This document shows, piece after piece, positions 7,808-15,153 of a stretch of 15,216 nt of DNA; position 1 is the first letter of the stretch, and each line of letters starts with the position of its first letter. The notes below the pieces were generated by a model that saw nothing but the letters and a program-made list of their open reading frames with translations, was not told the origin of the DNA and did not search any database. The DNA is from DASPLH01 sp035627675 (lineage in GTDB: Bacteria; Acidobacteriota; Terriglobia; Terriglobales; Acidobacteriaceae), in assembly GCA_035627675.1 (NCBI GenBank), contig DASPLH010000266.1, forward strand, positions 1 to 15,216. Direction: 5' to 3'. The translations under genes were made by a program, and so were the position numbers.

Positions 7808-8482
7808 CTACTCGGTCGCAATCTCCCAGCCGTCGTCACCCTTCACGATCAGCACCGTGACCTTCTTCGCTCCTGAGCGATAGAAGTCGGCGCCGTATTT
7901 ATCGATCAACTGGCTGCGGTCCCAGGTATTGAAGGCTTTCACCAGCGGTCCCTGGGCATCGAACACTTCTCCCATCTTGTTCGGTTCCCACTGCCAGCTG
8001 TATTCCACCTGGAACTTCGTTGGCGACAGCTTCGTGATCTTGTCTATCGAGACGAACTTGCGTTCCGCCAACGGCACCGTGTACCCCACGGTTCCGTCTT
8101 TTTCGGTTTCTTTCTGGAACTCGGGGAATGCCGCGACCGCCTGCTCGCCTTCCGGCGTCAGCGCTACATCGACGGCCATCGTTTTAGTTTTCTTCAGCGT
8201 GAGTAGTCCGGCTTTTTCGAGCAGGCGATAGTGCGGTCCATCGGGCTTCTCGTCCACGCTCGGCACAACATGCCCGGAGTGAAAGCGCACGACGGCCGGC
8301 CCCTTTGCTTTCAAGGCCTCGTTGATCGTCTGTGCCGCTTCCTCGGGCTTCAGGGTCTGCCTTGCTTGCATTACGACCCAGCCGATACCGACGGCGAAGA
8401 TTGCAACCAGCGCGAAAATAATAAGGAGCGGCCCAAATCCGCGGCCTTCAGCTTTTTCTATTGCGAGTTCATCTTCGAACAT
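7808..8482 (-). CDS. Unrecognised single-pass membrane-anchored protein
   Basis: The 224-residue product is not recognised. A short charged N-terminus (about 15 residues) is followed by one hydrophobic helix (about 17-37, PLLIIFALVAIFAVGIGWVV). The remaining 185 or so residues are soluble, charged and globular-looking, so the protein is probably an inner-membrane protein with one exposed domain; no signal-peptidase or lipobox site is evident. The stretch HYRLLEKAGLLTL...VALTPEGEQAVAAF resembles the recognition helix and wing of winged-helix folds, though this is a weak likeness and the domain may be outside the cytoplasm. The C-terminal half (FQVEYSWQWEPNKMGEV to VKGDDGWEIATE) looks like a beta-rich domain. 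AGGAGG (plus-strand 8491-8496) lies 8 nt before the ATG, and an intrinsic terminator follows, so it is a real monocistronic gene. Its putative promoter is overlain by a palindrome, suggesting regulation. Confidence 0.82.
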   Translation of the reverse strand: MFEDELAIEKAEGRGFGPLLIIFALVAIFAVGIGWVVMQARQTLKPEEAAQTINEALKAKGPAVVRFHSGHVVPSVDEKPDGPHYRLLEKAGLLTLKKTKTMAVDVALTPEGEQAVAAFPEFQKETEKDGTVGYTVPLAERKFVSIDKITKLSPTKFQVEYSWQWEPNKMGEVFDAQGPLVKAFNTWDRSQLIDKYGADFYRSGAKKVTVLIVKGDDGWEIATE

Positions 8483-8553
8483 GTGGCGCCCCTCCTGCCG
8501 AAGATGGCAGCCAGCGCCGAATGCATCGCGCGCAGGCGCGACTTCGAGCGGAG

Positions 8554-8581
8554 ATTATGTCGCAGAGTTGCAGGAGTGCAA
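8554..8581 (-). promoter_or_regulatory. Putative sigma-70 promoter of the membrane-anchored protein gene
   Basis: On the minus strand CATAAT (8554-8559, 5 of 6 matches) lies 16 nt after TTGCAC (8576-8581, the conserved TTG present). The predicted start is near 8547, about 65 nt before the ATG at 8482. The -35 hexamer and spacer lie inside the palindrome 8562-8587. Confidence 0.42.
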
Positions 8582-8587
8582 CTCTGC
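8562..8587. promoter_or_regulatory. Perfect 11-bp-arm palindrome, candidate operator
   Basis: GCAGAGTTGCA (8562-8572), a 4-nt spacer GGAG, and TGCAACTCTGC (8577-8587) form a perfect inverted repeat. Neither side has a T-run, so it is not an intrinsic terminator. It overlaps the -35 and spacer of the putative minus-strand promoter and ends 2 nt before its -10 box, the geometry of a repressor site. It lies about 370 nt upstream of aceE, so it could alternatively act on that operon, or form an RNA hairpin in a long aceE leader. Confidence 0.6.
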
Positions 8588-8920
8588 CGCGCCAATGATA
8601 GTCCCGTTTCGATTTGGAGATACAGCAAAAAGCGAATGGAATCCGCGCCTGTTGCCGACTCTGAGACACGCCGCCCCAAATCGAATCGTGGACGCGATCT
8701 TCCGCAATCCGCCCGTTGGGTAGCCCCGCGCCCAGAGATCCACCCGCGAACGGGTCCCGACGGCACTATGTCTGCGGAACCGACGATTCGCTCGGCAATG
8801 GGGTACCCGCGCCGCCGCCGGAGGCTGGTCCGGCGCGCCCCCGCACCGGCGCCCGGTTCCTACAACGGCAACTCTCGCCAAATCAATCCGTTGAGACGCC
8901 TCCCATACACCCCGCGCGAG
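8588..8920. other. Divergent intergenic region with no supported gene
   Basis: This part of the gap between the minus-strand membrane protein gene and aceE has short open frames on both strands, but none shows a family motif or a convincing ribosome-binding site. There is a GC-rich 7-bp inverted repeat (8816-8822 with 8829-8835) of uncertain meaning. I see no tRNA-like or riboswitch-like fold by eye. Confidence 0.5.
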
Positions 8921-8924
8921 CATT

Positions 8925-8952
8925 TACTATAGAGAGTTTGGGTAGGTAGGAG
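8925..8952 (+). promoter_or_regulatory. Possible -10 box and ribosome-binding site of aceE
   Basis: TACTAT (8925-8930), overlapping TATAGA (8928-8933), lies in the only AT-rich spot close to the gene, but no good -35 is found 16-18 nt upstream. AGGAG (8948-8952) precedes the ATG at 8957 by 4 nt and supports that start. The promoter part is weak; the ribosome-binding site is good. Confidence 0.35.
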
Positions 8953-8956
8953 AGGG

Positions 8957-11647
8957 ATGGACAGAACCAAGACCGCAGAGCAGAACCAGAATACGGACGG
9001 GCTCGAAGTCCTAGAGACCCGGGAATGGCTCGATTCGCTGGATTACGTACTCGAAACCAGCGGACCGGAGCGCGCAGGCCGCCTGTTGCAGCAGCTCGAG
9101 CTGTACACCGCCCGGGCCGGCTACCGCATGCCCTTCAGCGCAACGACCCCGTACACCAATACGATTCCTGAAACGAAGCAGCCACCGTTCCCCGGCAGCC
9201 AGGAACTGGAGCGGCGAATCAAGAGTTTGGTTCGCTGGAACGCCCTCGCCATGGTCATGAGAGCCAACAAGAAGACCGAGGGAATCGGCGGCCACATCTC
9301 CACCTTCGCCTCTGCCGCAACGCTCTACGAAGTGGGCTTCAACCACTTCTTCCGCGCGCAGACCGAAGACGGCGATCGCGACATGGTGTACTTCCAGGGA
9401 CACGCCGCCCCTGGCATTTACGCCCGTGCCTTCCTCGAAGGCCGCATCACCCATCAGCAGCTCGAAAACTTCCGCCGCGAGCTGGCCGAGGGGGGAGGAC
9501 TTTCCTCCTATCCGCACCCGTGGCTTATGCCCGACTTCTGGGAGTTCCCCACGGTGTCCATGGGACTCGGTCCCATCCAGGCGATCTACCAGGCGCGCTT
9601 CAGTCGCTATCTCGAGAACCGCGGCCTGAAGAAACCCCTGCAAGGCAAAATCTGGGCATTCCTCGGAGACGGCGAAACCGACGAGCCCGAGGCGCTCGGC
9701 GCCATCACTCTCGCTGCCCGCGAGAAACTCGACAACCTGATCTTCGTCGTCAACTGCAACCTCCAGCGCCTCGACGGCCCTGTGCGCGGCAACGGCAAGA
9801 TTATCCAGGAACTCGAAGCCATCTTCCGCGGCACGGGCTGGAACGTTATCAAGGTGATCTGGGGCAGCGACTGGGATCCGTTGCTCACGAAAGACCGCGA
9901 CGGCCTGCTCGTCAAGCGCATGGGCGAGATCACCGACGGCCAGTACCAGAAGTATTTCGTCGAGTCCGGCGCGTACTTCCGTCAGAACTTCTTCGGCACC
10001 GATCCGCGCCTGCTCAAGATGGTCGAACATCTCAGCGACGAGCAGTTGGCCAAGATGCGGCTCGGCGGACACGACCCCATCAAGGTCCATGCCGCTTTCA
10101 GGGCCGCGGTTGACCATAAGGGCGCGCCGACCGTCATCCTCGCCAAGACCATCAAGGGCTACGGCCTCGGCGAGAGCGGAGAGGGCAAGAACATCACGCA
10201 CCAGCAGAAGAAGATCAACGACGAAGAGTTGAGGATCTTCCGCTCGCGCTTCGGGATTCCCGTCCCGGACGAGAAACTGCTCGAGGCGCCGTTCTACCGT
10301 CCGTCGGATGACAGCGTCGAAATTCAGTACATGCGCGAGCGCCGCACGCAGCTCGGCGGCTACATGCCATCGCGCAAGGTCCGCGCTCAGAAGCTCAACC
10401 CGATTGGTGAAGAACTCTTCGAGGAGTTCTACAAGGGCACCGAAGACCGCAAGGTTTCGACCACCATGGTCATCGTGCGGATGCTCGCCAAGCTCGTGCG
10501 CGACCAGCAGATTGGAAAGCTGATCGTGCCGATTATCCCGGACGAGGCGCGCACCTTCGGCATGGAAGCGCTCTTCCGGCAGATCGGTATTTACAGCAGC
10601 GTCGGCCAGCTCTACGAGCCGGTCGATATGGACACGCTGCTCTACTACAAGGAAGCGAAGGACGGCCAGATCCTCGAAGAGGGAATCACCGAGGCCGGTT
10701 CGATGTCGTCGCTGATTGCCGCCGGTACCGCCTACGCGAACCACGGCATCAACACGATTCCGTTCTTCATCTTCTACTCCATGTTCGGACTCCAGCGCGT
10801 CGGCGATCTCGTGTGGGCCGCCGGCGACCAGCGTGCGCGCGGCTTCATGTTCGGCGGTACCGCCGGCCGCACCACGCTCGCCGGGGAAGGTCTCCAGCAT
10901 CAGGACGGGCACAGTCATCTGCTCGCCTATCCTGTGCCGAACCTCGTGACCTACGATCCCGCGTTCGCCTTCGAACTGGCGCTCATCGTGCAAGACGGCA
11001 TCCGCCGCATGTACGTCAACGCCGAGGACATCTTCTACTACATCACGGTGATGAACGAGCCGTGGACGCAGCCCGAGATGCCGGGCGGAGTGCGCGAAGG
11101 CGTTCTGCGCGGCATGTACAGGTTCCGCGCATCCGGGAAGAAGGACGCGAAGCTCCGCGCGCAACTGTTTGGCAGCGGCGCAATCATGCTCGAGGTGCTC
11201 AAGGCAGCCGAGACGCTGGAACAGAAGTACAACGTCGCCTGCGATATCTGGAGCGTCACCAGCTACAAGGAGCTTTACAAGGACGGCAACGCCTGCGAGC
11301 GCTGGAACATGCTGCATCCGGCGGACACGCAGCGCGTCCCGTACGTCACCGCGCAGCTCAAGGACACGCAAGGCGTCCTCGTCGCCGCATCGGATTACGT
11401 GAAGGCCCTGCCCGAGTCCATCTCGCAGTGGATGCCGCGTCCGCTCGTCGCGCTCGGCACCGACGGCTACGGCCGAAGCGAGAGCCGGGCGGCTTTGCGC
11501 GACTTCTTCGAGGTCGATGCCAAGCACATCGTGCTGGCCACTCTCACGGCGCTCATGCGCGACGGAAAGATGAAAGCCGCCGACGTGCAGAAGGCCATCA
11601 GGGACCTCGGCATCAACTCCGAGAAGCGCGATCCGTTCGTTTCCTAA
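8957..11647 (+). CDS. aceE: Pyruvate dehydrogenase E1 component, homodimeric type
   Basis: The 896-residue protein is thiamine-diphosphate-dependent pyruvate dehydrogenase (EC 1.2.4.1), which decarboxylates pyruvate and transfers the acetyl group to lipoyl-E2. Its length matches the homodimeric E1 (887 residues in E. coli) rather than the split alpha/beta type. The N-terminal LEVLETREWLDSLDYVL is typical of the E2-binding start of AceE. GGHISTFASAATLYEVGFNHFF and APGIYARAFLEGR contain conserved active-site histidine regions. The thiamine-binding motif runs from GDGE (237-240) to NCN (266-268). GEGKNITHQQKKIN carries His415, corresponding to the mobile-loop catalytic His407 of E. coli. The transketolase-like middle domain (GTAGRTTLAGEGLQHQDGHS) and the C-terminal domain (GTDGYGRSESRAALRDFFEVD) are complete. 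It is the first gene of an aceE-aceF-lpdA operon. Confidence 0.97.
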   Translation: MDRTKTAEQNQNTDGLEVLETREWLDSLDYVLETSGPERAGRLLQQLELYTARAGYRMPFSATTPYTNTIPETKQPPFPGSQELERRIKSLVRWNALAMVMRANKKTEGIGGHISTFASAATLYEVGFNHFFRAQTEDGDRDMVYFQGHAAPGIYARAFLEGRITHQQLENFRRELAEGGGLSSYPHPWLMPDFWEFPTVSMGLGPIQAIYQARFSRYLENRGLKKPLQGKIWAFLGDGETDEPEALGAITLAAREKLDNLIFVVNCNLQRLDGPVRGNGKIIQELEAIFRGTGWNVIKVIWGSDWDPLLTKDRDGLLVKRMGEITDGQYQKYFVESGAYFRQNFFGTDPRLLKMVEHLSDEQLAKMRLGGHDPIKVHAAFRAAVDHKGAPTVILAKTIKGYGLGESGEGKNITHQQKKINDEELRIFRSRFGIPVPDEKLLEAPFYRPSDDSVEIQYMRERRTQLGGYMPSRKVRAQKLNPIGEELFEEFYKGTEDRKVSTTMVIVRMLAKLVRDQQIGKLIVPIIPDEARTFGMEALFRQIGIYSSVGQLYEPVDMDTLLYYKEAKDGQILEEGITEAGSMSSLIAAGTAYANHGINTIPFFIFYSMFGLQRVGDLVWAAGDQRARGFMFGGTAGRTTLAGEGLQHQDGHSHLLAYPVPNLVTYDPAFAFELALIVQDGIRRMYVNAEDIFYYITVMNEPWTQPEMPGGVREGVLRGMYRFRASGKKDAKLRAQLFGSGAIMLEVLKAAETLEQKYNVACDIWSVTSYKELYKDGNACERWNMLHPADTQRVPYVTAQLKDTQGVLVAASDYVKALPESISQWMPRPLVALGTDGYGRSESRAALRDFFEVDAKHIVLATLTALMRDGKMKAADVQKAIRDLGINSEKRDPFVS

Positions 11648-11656
11648 GCAGTTGTT

Positions 11657-11682
11657 GCCCGGCGGTCACGAGGCCGCCGGGC
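11657..11682 (+). other. Intercistronic GC-rich hairpin 1 (aceE-aceF)
   Basis: GCCCGGCGG (11657-11665) pairs with CCGCCGGGC (11674-11682), extendable by one G-U pair, around an 8-nt loop. It starts 9 nt after the aceE stop. No T-run follows, so full termination is unlikely. It may stabilise the aceE 3' end, act as a partial or factor-dependent terminator, or be a REP-like element. Confidence 0.65.
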
Positions 11683-11692
11683 GGTTAACTCA

Positions 11693-11711
11693 CCGGCGCA
11701 TCATGCGCCGG
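11693..11711 (+). other. Intercistronic GC-rich hairpin 2, just before the aceF ribosome-binding site
   Basis: CCGGCGCA (11693-11700) and TGCGCCGG (11704-11711) form a perfect 8-bp stem with a TCA loop. It lies 12 nt before the purine-rich GGGAAGG (11725-11731) that precedes the aceF GTG start, and could affect ribosome access or mRNA decay. It is directly adjacent to hairpin 1. Confidence 0.65.
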
Positions 11712-11733
11712 CTGGCCCAAGAAAGGGAAGGCC

Positions 11734-13566
11734 GTGGCAACAGAATTCAAACTGCCGGAACTCGGCGAGAATATCGACTCCGGAGACGTAGTGCGGGTCG
11801 TCGTCGCCCCCGGACAGCAGGTGAGTGAAGGCCAAGCCGTCGTGGAACTGGAGACCGACAAGGCTGTCATCGAGGTCCCGTCCACCGTCAGTGGCGTGGT
11901 CCAGGACGTAAAGGTCAAGCAGGGACAGAAAGTTCGCGTCGGCGAGGTGTTGTTCACCGTTGACGGCGGCGACGGAGCCAAGACTCCGCAGCCCGCGCAG
12001 CAAACCGCACCTGCCCGCAAGCAGATGGACGAGAAGCCCGCTCCTGCCGTGACGCGCAGTGTCGATCCCGCGGGCGCGCAGGCTACGCAGCAGACCAAGC
12101 CGGTCGCGCCGCCCGAGCCAGCGGCTCCCGCCGCGCCCGCCCCGGGCGCGCCTGCGGGCGGTGAACTCGAGTTCCGTCTCCCCGAACTCGGGGAGAACAT
12201 CGAGTCCGGCGATGTCGTCCGCGTCATCGTCGCTCCCGGTGCTTCCATCGGAGCCGGACAGCCCGTGCTGGAACTCGAAACCGACAAGGCTGTGATCGAA
12301 GTTCCTTCCAGTGTCGCCGGCGTGGTTAAGGACGTTCGCGCAAAGCAGGGTCAGAAACTCAAAGTCGGAGAGGTTGTGTTCACTCTCCAGGCCGGCGAAG
12401 CTCGCGGCACCGCGCGCCGGACCGCGGCGGTTGAAACTCCCAAGGGCGCGACCGGCGGCACTGCGGCCGAGGAACCGAGTTCGACTTCCGTGGCGCGCGA
12501 GATCTACCAGGCGGCGCGCCAGGTGGAAGGCAAGAGCGAACGCCAGGCGATGCCTCCCGACGCCCCCAGCGCCACGCTCCCAACGGACCACATGCCTCCG
12601 CAGTTGGTCAAAGATGCGGGACACGAGCATCGTCCGCCGGCTGCGGCGTCTCCCATCGTGCGTAAGCTCGCACGCGACATCGGCATTGACATCTACGAAG
12701 TCAAGGGCACAGGCCCCGGTGGCCGCATCAGCGAAGGCGACGTCAAGGCTTACGCCAAGGCCGTCGTCACCGGCTCCGCCGAGTCCGCCACCGGACAGGC
12801 TGTTGCCCGGGTGGCCGCCGGAGCCGCGCGAGTCGCTCCCAAGCTGCCGGACTTCAGCAAGTGGGGAGCCGTCGAGGCTGTCTCCATGCGCGCCGTTCGA
12901 CGCAAGACCGCCGAGCATCTCTCCGAAGCGTGGAACATCATTCCGCACGTCACGCAGCACGACAAAGCCGACGTCACCGAACTCGAAGAGCTGCGCAAGC
13001 GCTTCGCGCCCAAGGCCGAGATGGCCGGCGGCAAGATGACCATGACGGCCATCGCGCTCAAGGTCGTCGCCAGCGCGTTGAAGACCTTCCCGCAGTTCAA
13101 CGCCTCCATCGACATGGCCAACGAGCAGGTCATCTACAAGCGCTACATTAACGTCGGTATCGCCGTGGACACCGACCGCGGACTGCTCGTCCCCGTCATC
13201 CGCAACGCCGACCAGAAGAACATCATCGAACTCGCGACCGAGCTCACCACGCTCAGCAAGAAGGCGCGCGACAAGAAGCTCACGCCGGAAGAGATGGAAG
13301 GCGGCACCTTCACCATCACCAACCTCGGAGGCATCGGCGGCACGGCGTTCACGCCCATCGTCAATCATCCCGAGGTCGCGATCCTGGGTATGTCGCGCGG
13401 ACGCATGGAGCCTGTCTGGGCCAACGACGCGTTCCAGCCGCGCCTCATGCTCCCGCTGTCGTTGAGTTATGACCACCGTTTGATCGACGGCGCCGACGCC
13501 GCGCGCTTCGTGCGCTGGGTCGTCGACGCACTCGAACAACCGTTCCTGCTGTCGGTACAGGGCTAG
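11734..13566 (+). CDS. aceF: Pyruvate dehydrogenase E2, dihydrolipoamide acetyltransferase
   Basis: The 610-residue core subunit transfers acetyl groups from lipoyl arms to coenzyme A (EC 2.3.1.12). Domains in order: lipoyl domain 1 (residues about 2-77, ETDKAVIEV with lipoyl-Lys43); an Ala/Pro-rich linker (about 80-142); lipoyl domain 2 (about 145-220, Lys185); a less usual, charged linker (about 221-302, with the helix-like VAREIYQAARQVEGKSER); a peripheral subunit-binding domain (about 303-344, ASPIVRKLARDIGIDIYEVKGTGPGGRI); and the catalytic domain (about 375-610) with SYDHRLIDG carrying His581 and Asp585 of the HxxxD signature. The start is GTG, since lipoyl domains begin directly after such a MATEFKLPELG sequence and GGGAAGG lies upstream. 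It sits between aceE and lpdA, which identifies it as the pyruvate rather than the oxoglutarate or branched-chain enzyme. Confidence 0.96.
   Translation: MATEFKLPELGENIDSGDVVRVVVAPGQQVSEGQAVVELETDKAVIEVPSTVSGVVQDVKVKQGQKVRVGEVLFTVDGGDGAKTPQPAQQTAPARKQMDEKPAPAVTRSVDPAGAQATQQTKPVAPPEPAAPAAPAPGAPAGGELEFRLPELGENIESGDVVRVIVAPGASIGAGQPVLELETDKAVIEVPSSVAGVVKDVRAKQGQKLKVGEVVFTLQAGEARGTARRTAAVETPKGATGGTAAEEPSSTSVAREIYQAARQVEGKSERQAMPPDAPSATLPTDHMPPQLVKDAGHEHRPPAAASPIVRKLARDIGIDIYEVKGTGPGGRISEGDVKAYAKAVVTGSAESATGQAVARVAAGAARVAPKLPDFSKWGAVEAVSMRAVRRKTAEHLSEAWNIIPHVTQHDKADVTELEELRKRFAPKAEMAGGKMTMTAIALKVVASALKTFPQFNASIDMANEQVIYKRYINVGIAVDTDRGLLVPVIRNADQKNIIELATELTTLSKKARDKKLTPEEMEGGTFTITNLGGIGGTAFTPIVNHPEVAILGMSRGRMEPVWANDAFQPRLMLPLSLSYDHRLIDGADAARFVRWVVDALEQPFLLSVQG
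11746..11961 (+). repeat. Lipoyl-domain direct repeat, copy 1 of 2
   Basis: Codons 5-76 of aceF align without gaps with codons 147-218 (copy 2 at 12172-12387); I count 53 identical residues of 72. DNA similarity is also evident. This is an internal domain duplication that could support homologous slippage. Confidence 0.85.
12172..12387 (+). repeat. Lipoyl-domain direct repeat, copy 2 of 2
   Basis: This is the second copy of the 72-codon lipoyl domain of aceF, offset by exactly 426 nt from copy 1. Both copies keep the ETDKAVIEVPS lipoylation sequence. Confidence 0.85.
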
Positions 13567-13572
13567 AACTTC

Positions 13573-13654
13573 AGTTTCAAGTTTCAAGTTTCCGGTTTCG
13601 AGCTGTTCGGCTTGGACTCGGAACCTGAAACTCGAAACCCGAAACTCGAAACTT
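13573..13654. repeat. Inverted heptamer array between aceF and lpdA
   Basis: The left arm consists of 7-mers AGTTTCA, AGTTTCA, AGTTTCC, GGTTTCG (13573-13600). The right arm reads GAAACTC, GAAACCC, GAAACTC, GAAACTT (13627-13654). The arms are near-reverse complements and could form a long imperfect hairpin around a loop of about 25 nt. The array fills nearly the whole 98-nt gap between the E2 stop and the E3 start. No terminator T-run follows, and lpdA is presumably still cotranscribed. Confidence 0.85.
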
Positions 13655-13664
13655 CGCAGGTGCT

Positions 13665-15080
13665 ATGTCCAATACGAACGTGAATGTGGCAGTGATTGGC
13701 GGCGGGCCTGGCGGTTACGCCGCCGCTTTTCTTGCGGCAGACCTCGGCATGAAGGTCACGCTTATCGACGGAGAGAAGAACCCCGGCGGCGTTTGCCTGT
13801 ACCGCGGTTGCATCCCGTCGAAGGCGCTGCTGCACGTCGCGGCTCTCATCAACGAGTCGCGCCACGCGAAGAACTGGGGCATCGAGTTCGGCGAGCCCAA
13901 GGTTGACGTCGCGAAGCTCCGGGGCTTCAAGGAGAACGTCGTCACCAAGCTCACCGGCGGACTCGGCCAGCTCGCCAAACAGCGCAAGGTCACCTACATC
14001 CAGGGACGCGCCGCCTTCGTCAACTCCACCACGCTCAAGGTCGAGAAGAACGGTGGCGGCGAAGACACGCTCAGCTTTGACCGGATCATCATCGCCACCG
14101 GATCGCATCCCGCGCGCCCCGGCCCGCTCGCCGTCGAGTCGCCGCGCATCATGGATTCCAGCGGCGCGCTCGACATTCAAGAGGTCCCCAAGACCCTGCT
14201 CGTCGTGGGCGGCGGCTACATCGGACTCGAACTCGGCACCGTCTACGCCACCCTGGGCAGCAAGGTAACGGTTGTCGAAGCGCTAAGCGGACTGCTTCCC
14301 GGAGCCGACCGCGATCTCGTCGCGCCTCTCCAGAAGCGTGCCAGCTCGCTCTTCGACTCCGTCCTGCTCAACACCACCGTGCAGTCGATGAAGGACGAGG
14401 TCTCGCACGTCCGCGTCACCTTCAGCGGCGAACACGCCGGCGAGCGCACCTTCGACCGCGTGCTCGTCTCCGTTGGACGCCGCCCCAACTCCAAGATCGC
14501 CGGACTGGAGAACACGCGCGTTCAGGTCACCGAACGCGGCTTCATCCAGGTCAACCGTCAGCTCCTAACGGACGACCCGAATATCTACGCAATCGGCGAC
14601 GTCGCCGGCGACCCCATGCTCGCCCACAAAGCTACGCACGAGGGACGAACGGCCGTCGAGCACATCGCCGGACACAAGGTCGAGTTCGCTCCGGCGGCGA
14701 TCCCGGCCGTCGTCTTCACCGATCCCGAAATTGCCTGGGCAGGCGTCACGCAGGCCGAGGCCGAGCAGGCGGGACTGGACGTCGAGATCGCCAAGTATCC
14801 ATGGGCAGCCAGCGGGCGCGCCATGACGCTCGACCGCACCGACGGCATGACCAAGCTGGTGATCGATCGCAAGACCGAACGCATCATCGGCGGAGCCATC
14901 GTCGGATACGGCGCAGGCGACATGATCGGCGAAATCGTCCACGCCATCGAGATGGCGGCAACGGCCTACGACATGGGACACACCATCCACCCGCACCCAA
15001 CGCTGTCGGAGACGATCATGGGCGCAGCCGAGATCTTCTACGGCACGCCGACGGATATGTATCGTCCGAAACGGAAGTAG
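13665..15080 (+). CDS. lpdA: Dihydrolipoamide dehydrogenase (E3)
   Basis: The 471-residue flavoprotein (EC 1.8.1.4) reoxidises the dihydrolipoyl groups of E2 and reduces NAD+. The N-terminal FAD-binding fold has VIGGGPGGYAAA (residues 10-21). The redox-active disulfide is in GGVCLYRGCIPSK (Cys44 and Cys49). A second dinucleotide fold for NAD is VVGGGYIGLELG. The FAD contact IYAIGDVAGDPMLAHKA follows, and the C-terminal interface domain ends in HPHPTLSE with the catalytic His444 and Glu449. Length and spacing match typical E3. The ATG at 13665 is preceded by GCAGG 4 nt upstream, and the glycine-rich motif starts at the normal distance. It closes the aceE-aceF-lpdA operon but is separated from aceF by the heptamer array, so its expression relative to E1/E2 may differ; an E3 shared with other dehydrogenases is possible. 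Confidence 0.96.
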   Translation: MSNTNVNVAVIGGGPGGYAAAFLAADLGMKVTLIDGEKNPGGVCLYRGCIPSKALLHVAALINESRHAKNWGIEFGEPKVDVAKLRGFKENVVTKLTGGLGQLAKQRKVTYIQGRAAFVNSTTLKVEKNGGGEDTLSFDRIIIATGSHPARPGPLAVESPRIMDSSGALDIQEVPKTLLVVGGGYIGLELGTVYATLGSKVTVVEALSGLLPGADRDLVAPLQKRASSLFDSVLLNTTVQSMKDEVSHVRVTFSGEHAGERTFDRVLVSVGRRPNSKIAGLENTRVQVTERGFIQVNRQLLTDDPNIYAIGDVAGDPMLAHKATHEGRTAVEHIAGHKVEFAPAAIPAVVFTDPEIAWAGVTQAEAEQAGLDVEIAKYPWAASGRAMTLDRTDGMTKLVIDRKTERIIGGAIVGYGAGDMIGEIVHAIEMAATAYDMGHTIHPHPTLSETIMGAAEIFYGTPTDMYRPKRK

Positions 15081-15082
15081 TT

Positions 15083-15152
15083 TGGTCGTTGGTGGTCGGT
15101 CATCGGTGGTCAGTCGTTGGTGGTCAGTCAGTTGTTGGTGGTCGGCGGTCGA
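15083..15152. repeat. Heptamer array downstream of lpdA
   Basis: Immediately after the lpdA stop come ten consecutive degenerate 7-mers: TGGTCGT, TGGTGGT, CGGTCAT, CGGTGGT, CAGTCGT, TGGTGGT, CAGTCAG, TTGTTGG, TGGTCGG, CGGTCGA. The 7-nt period is visible by eye. It makes spurious repetitive open frames on the minus strand. Confidence 0.78.
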
Positions 15153-15153
15153 C

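Noticed and set aside
8568..8602. Plus-strand promoter toward aceE starting at TTGCAG
   Set aside because: No acceptable -10 lies at 16-18 nt (GCCAAT at 17 nt), whereas the minus-strand reading gives CATAAT.
8816..8835. CGCCGGA/TCCGGCG inverted repeat upstream of aceE
   Set aside because: With only 7 bp in very GC-rich sequence and no T-run or promoter association, it is likely chance.
8458..8923. Minus-strand short frames in the same gap (102 and 122 codons)
   Set aside because: They have no good ribosome-binding site and no family signal, and they overlap the promoter of the membrane-protein gene.
8231..8932. 233-codon plus-strand frame across the divergent intergenic region
   Set aside because: It starts antisense to the membrane-protein gene, is Arg-rich, has no recognised motif, and runs through the putative promoter region and palindrome.
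9011..11527. 838-codon open frame on the minus strand
   Set aside because: It lies antisense to aceE, which has complete family motifs. Long antisense frames are expected in GC-rich DNA with strong third-position bias, and the translation shows no recognisable domain.
11701..13587. 628-codon open frame on the minus strand
   Set aside because: It is an antisense shadow of aceF, with Gly/Arg/Asp-rich low-complexity translation and no family motif.
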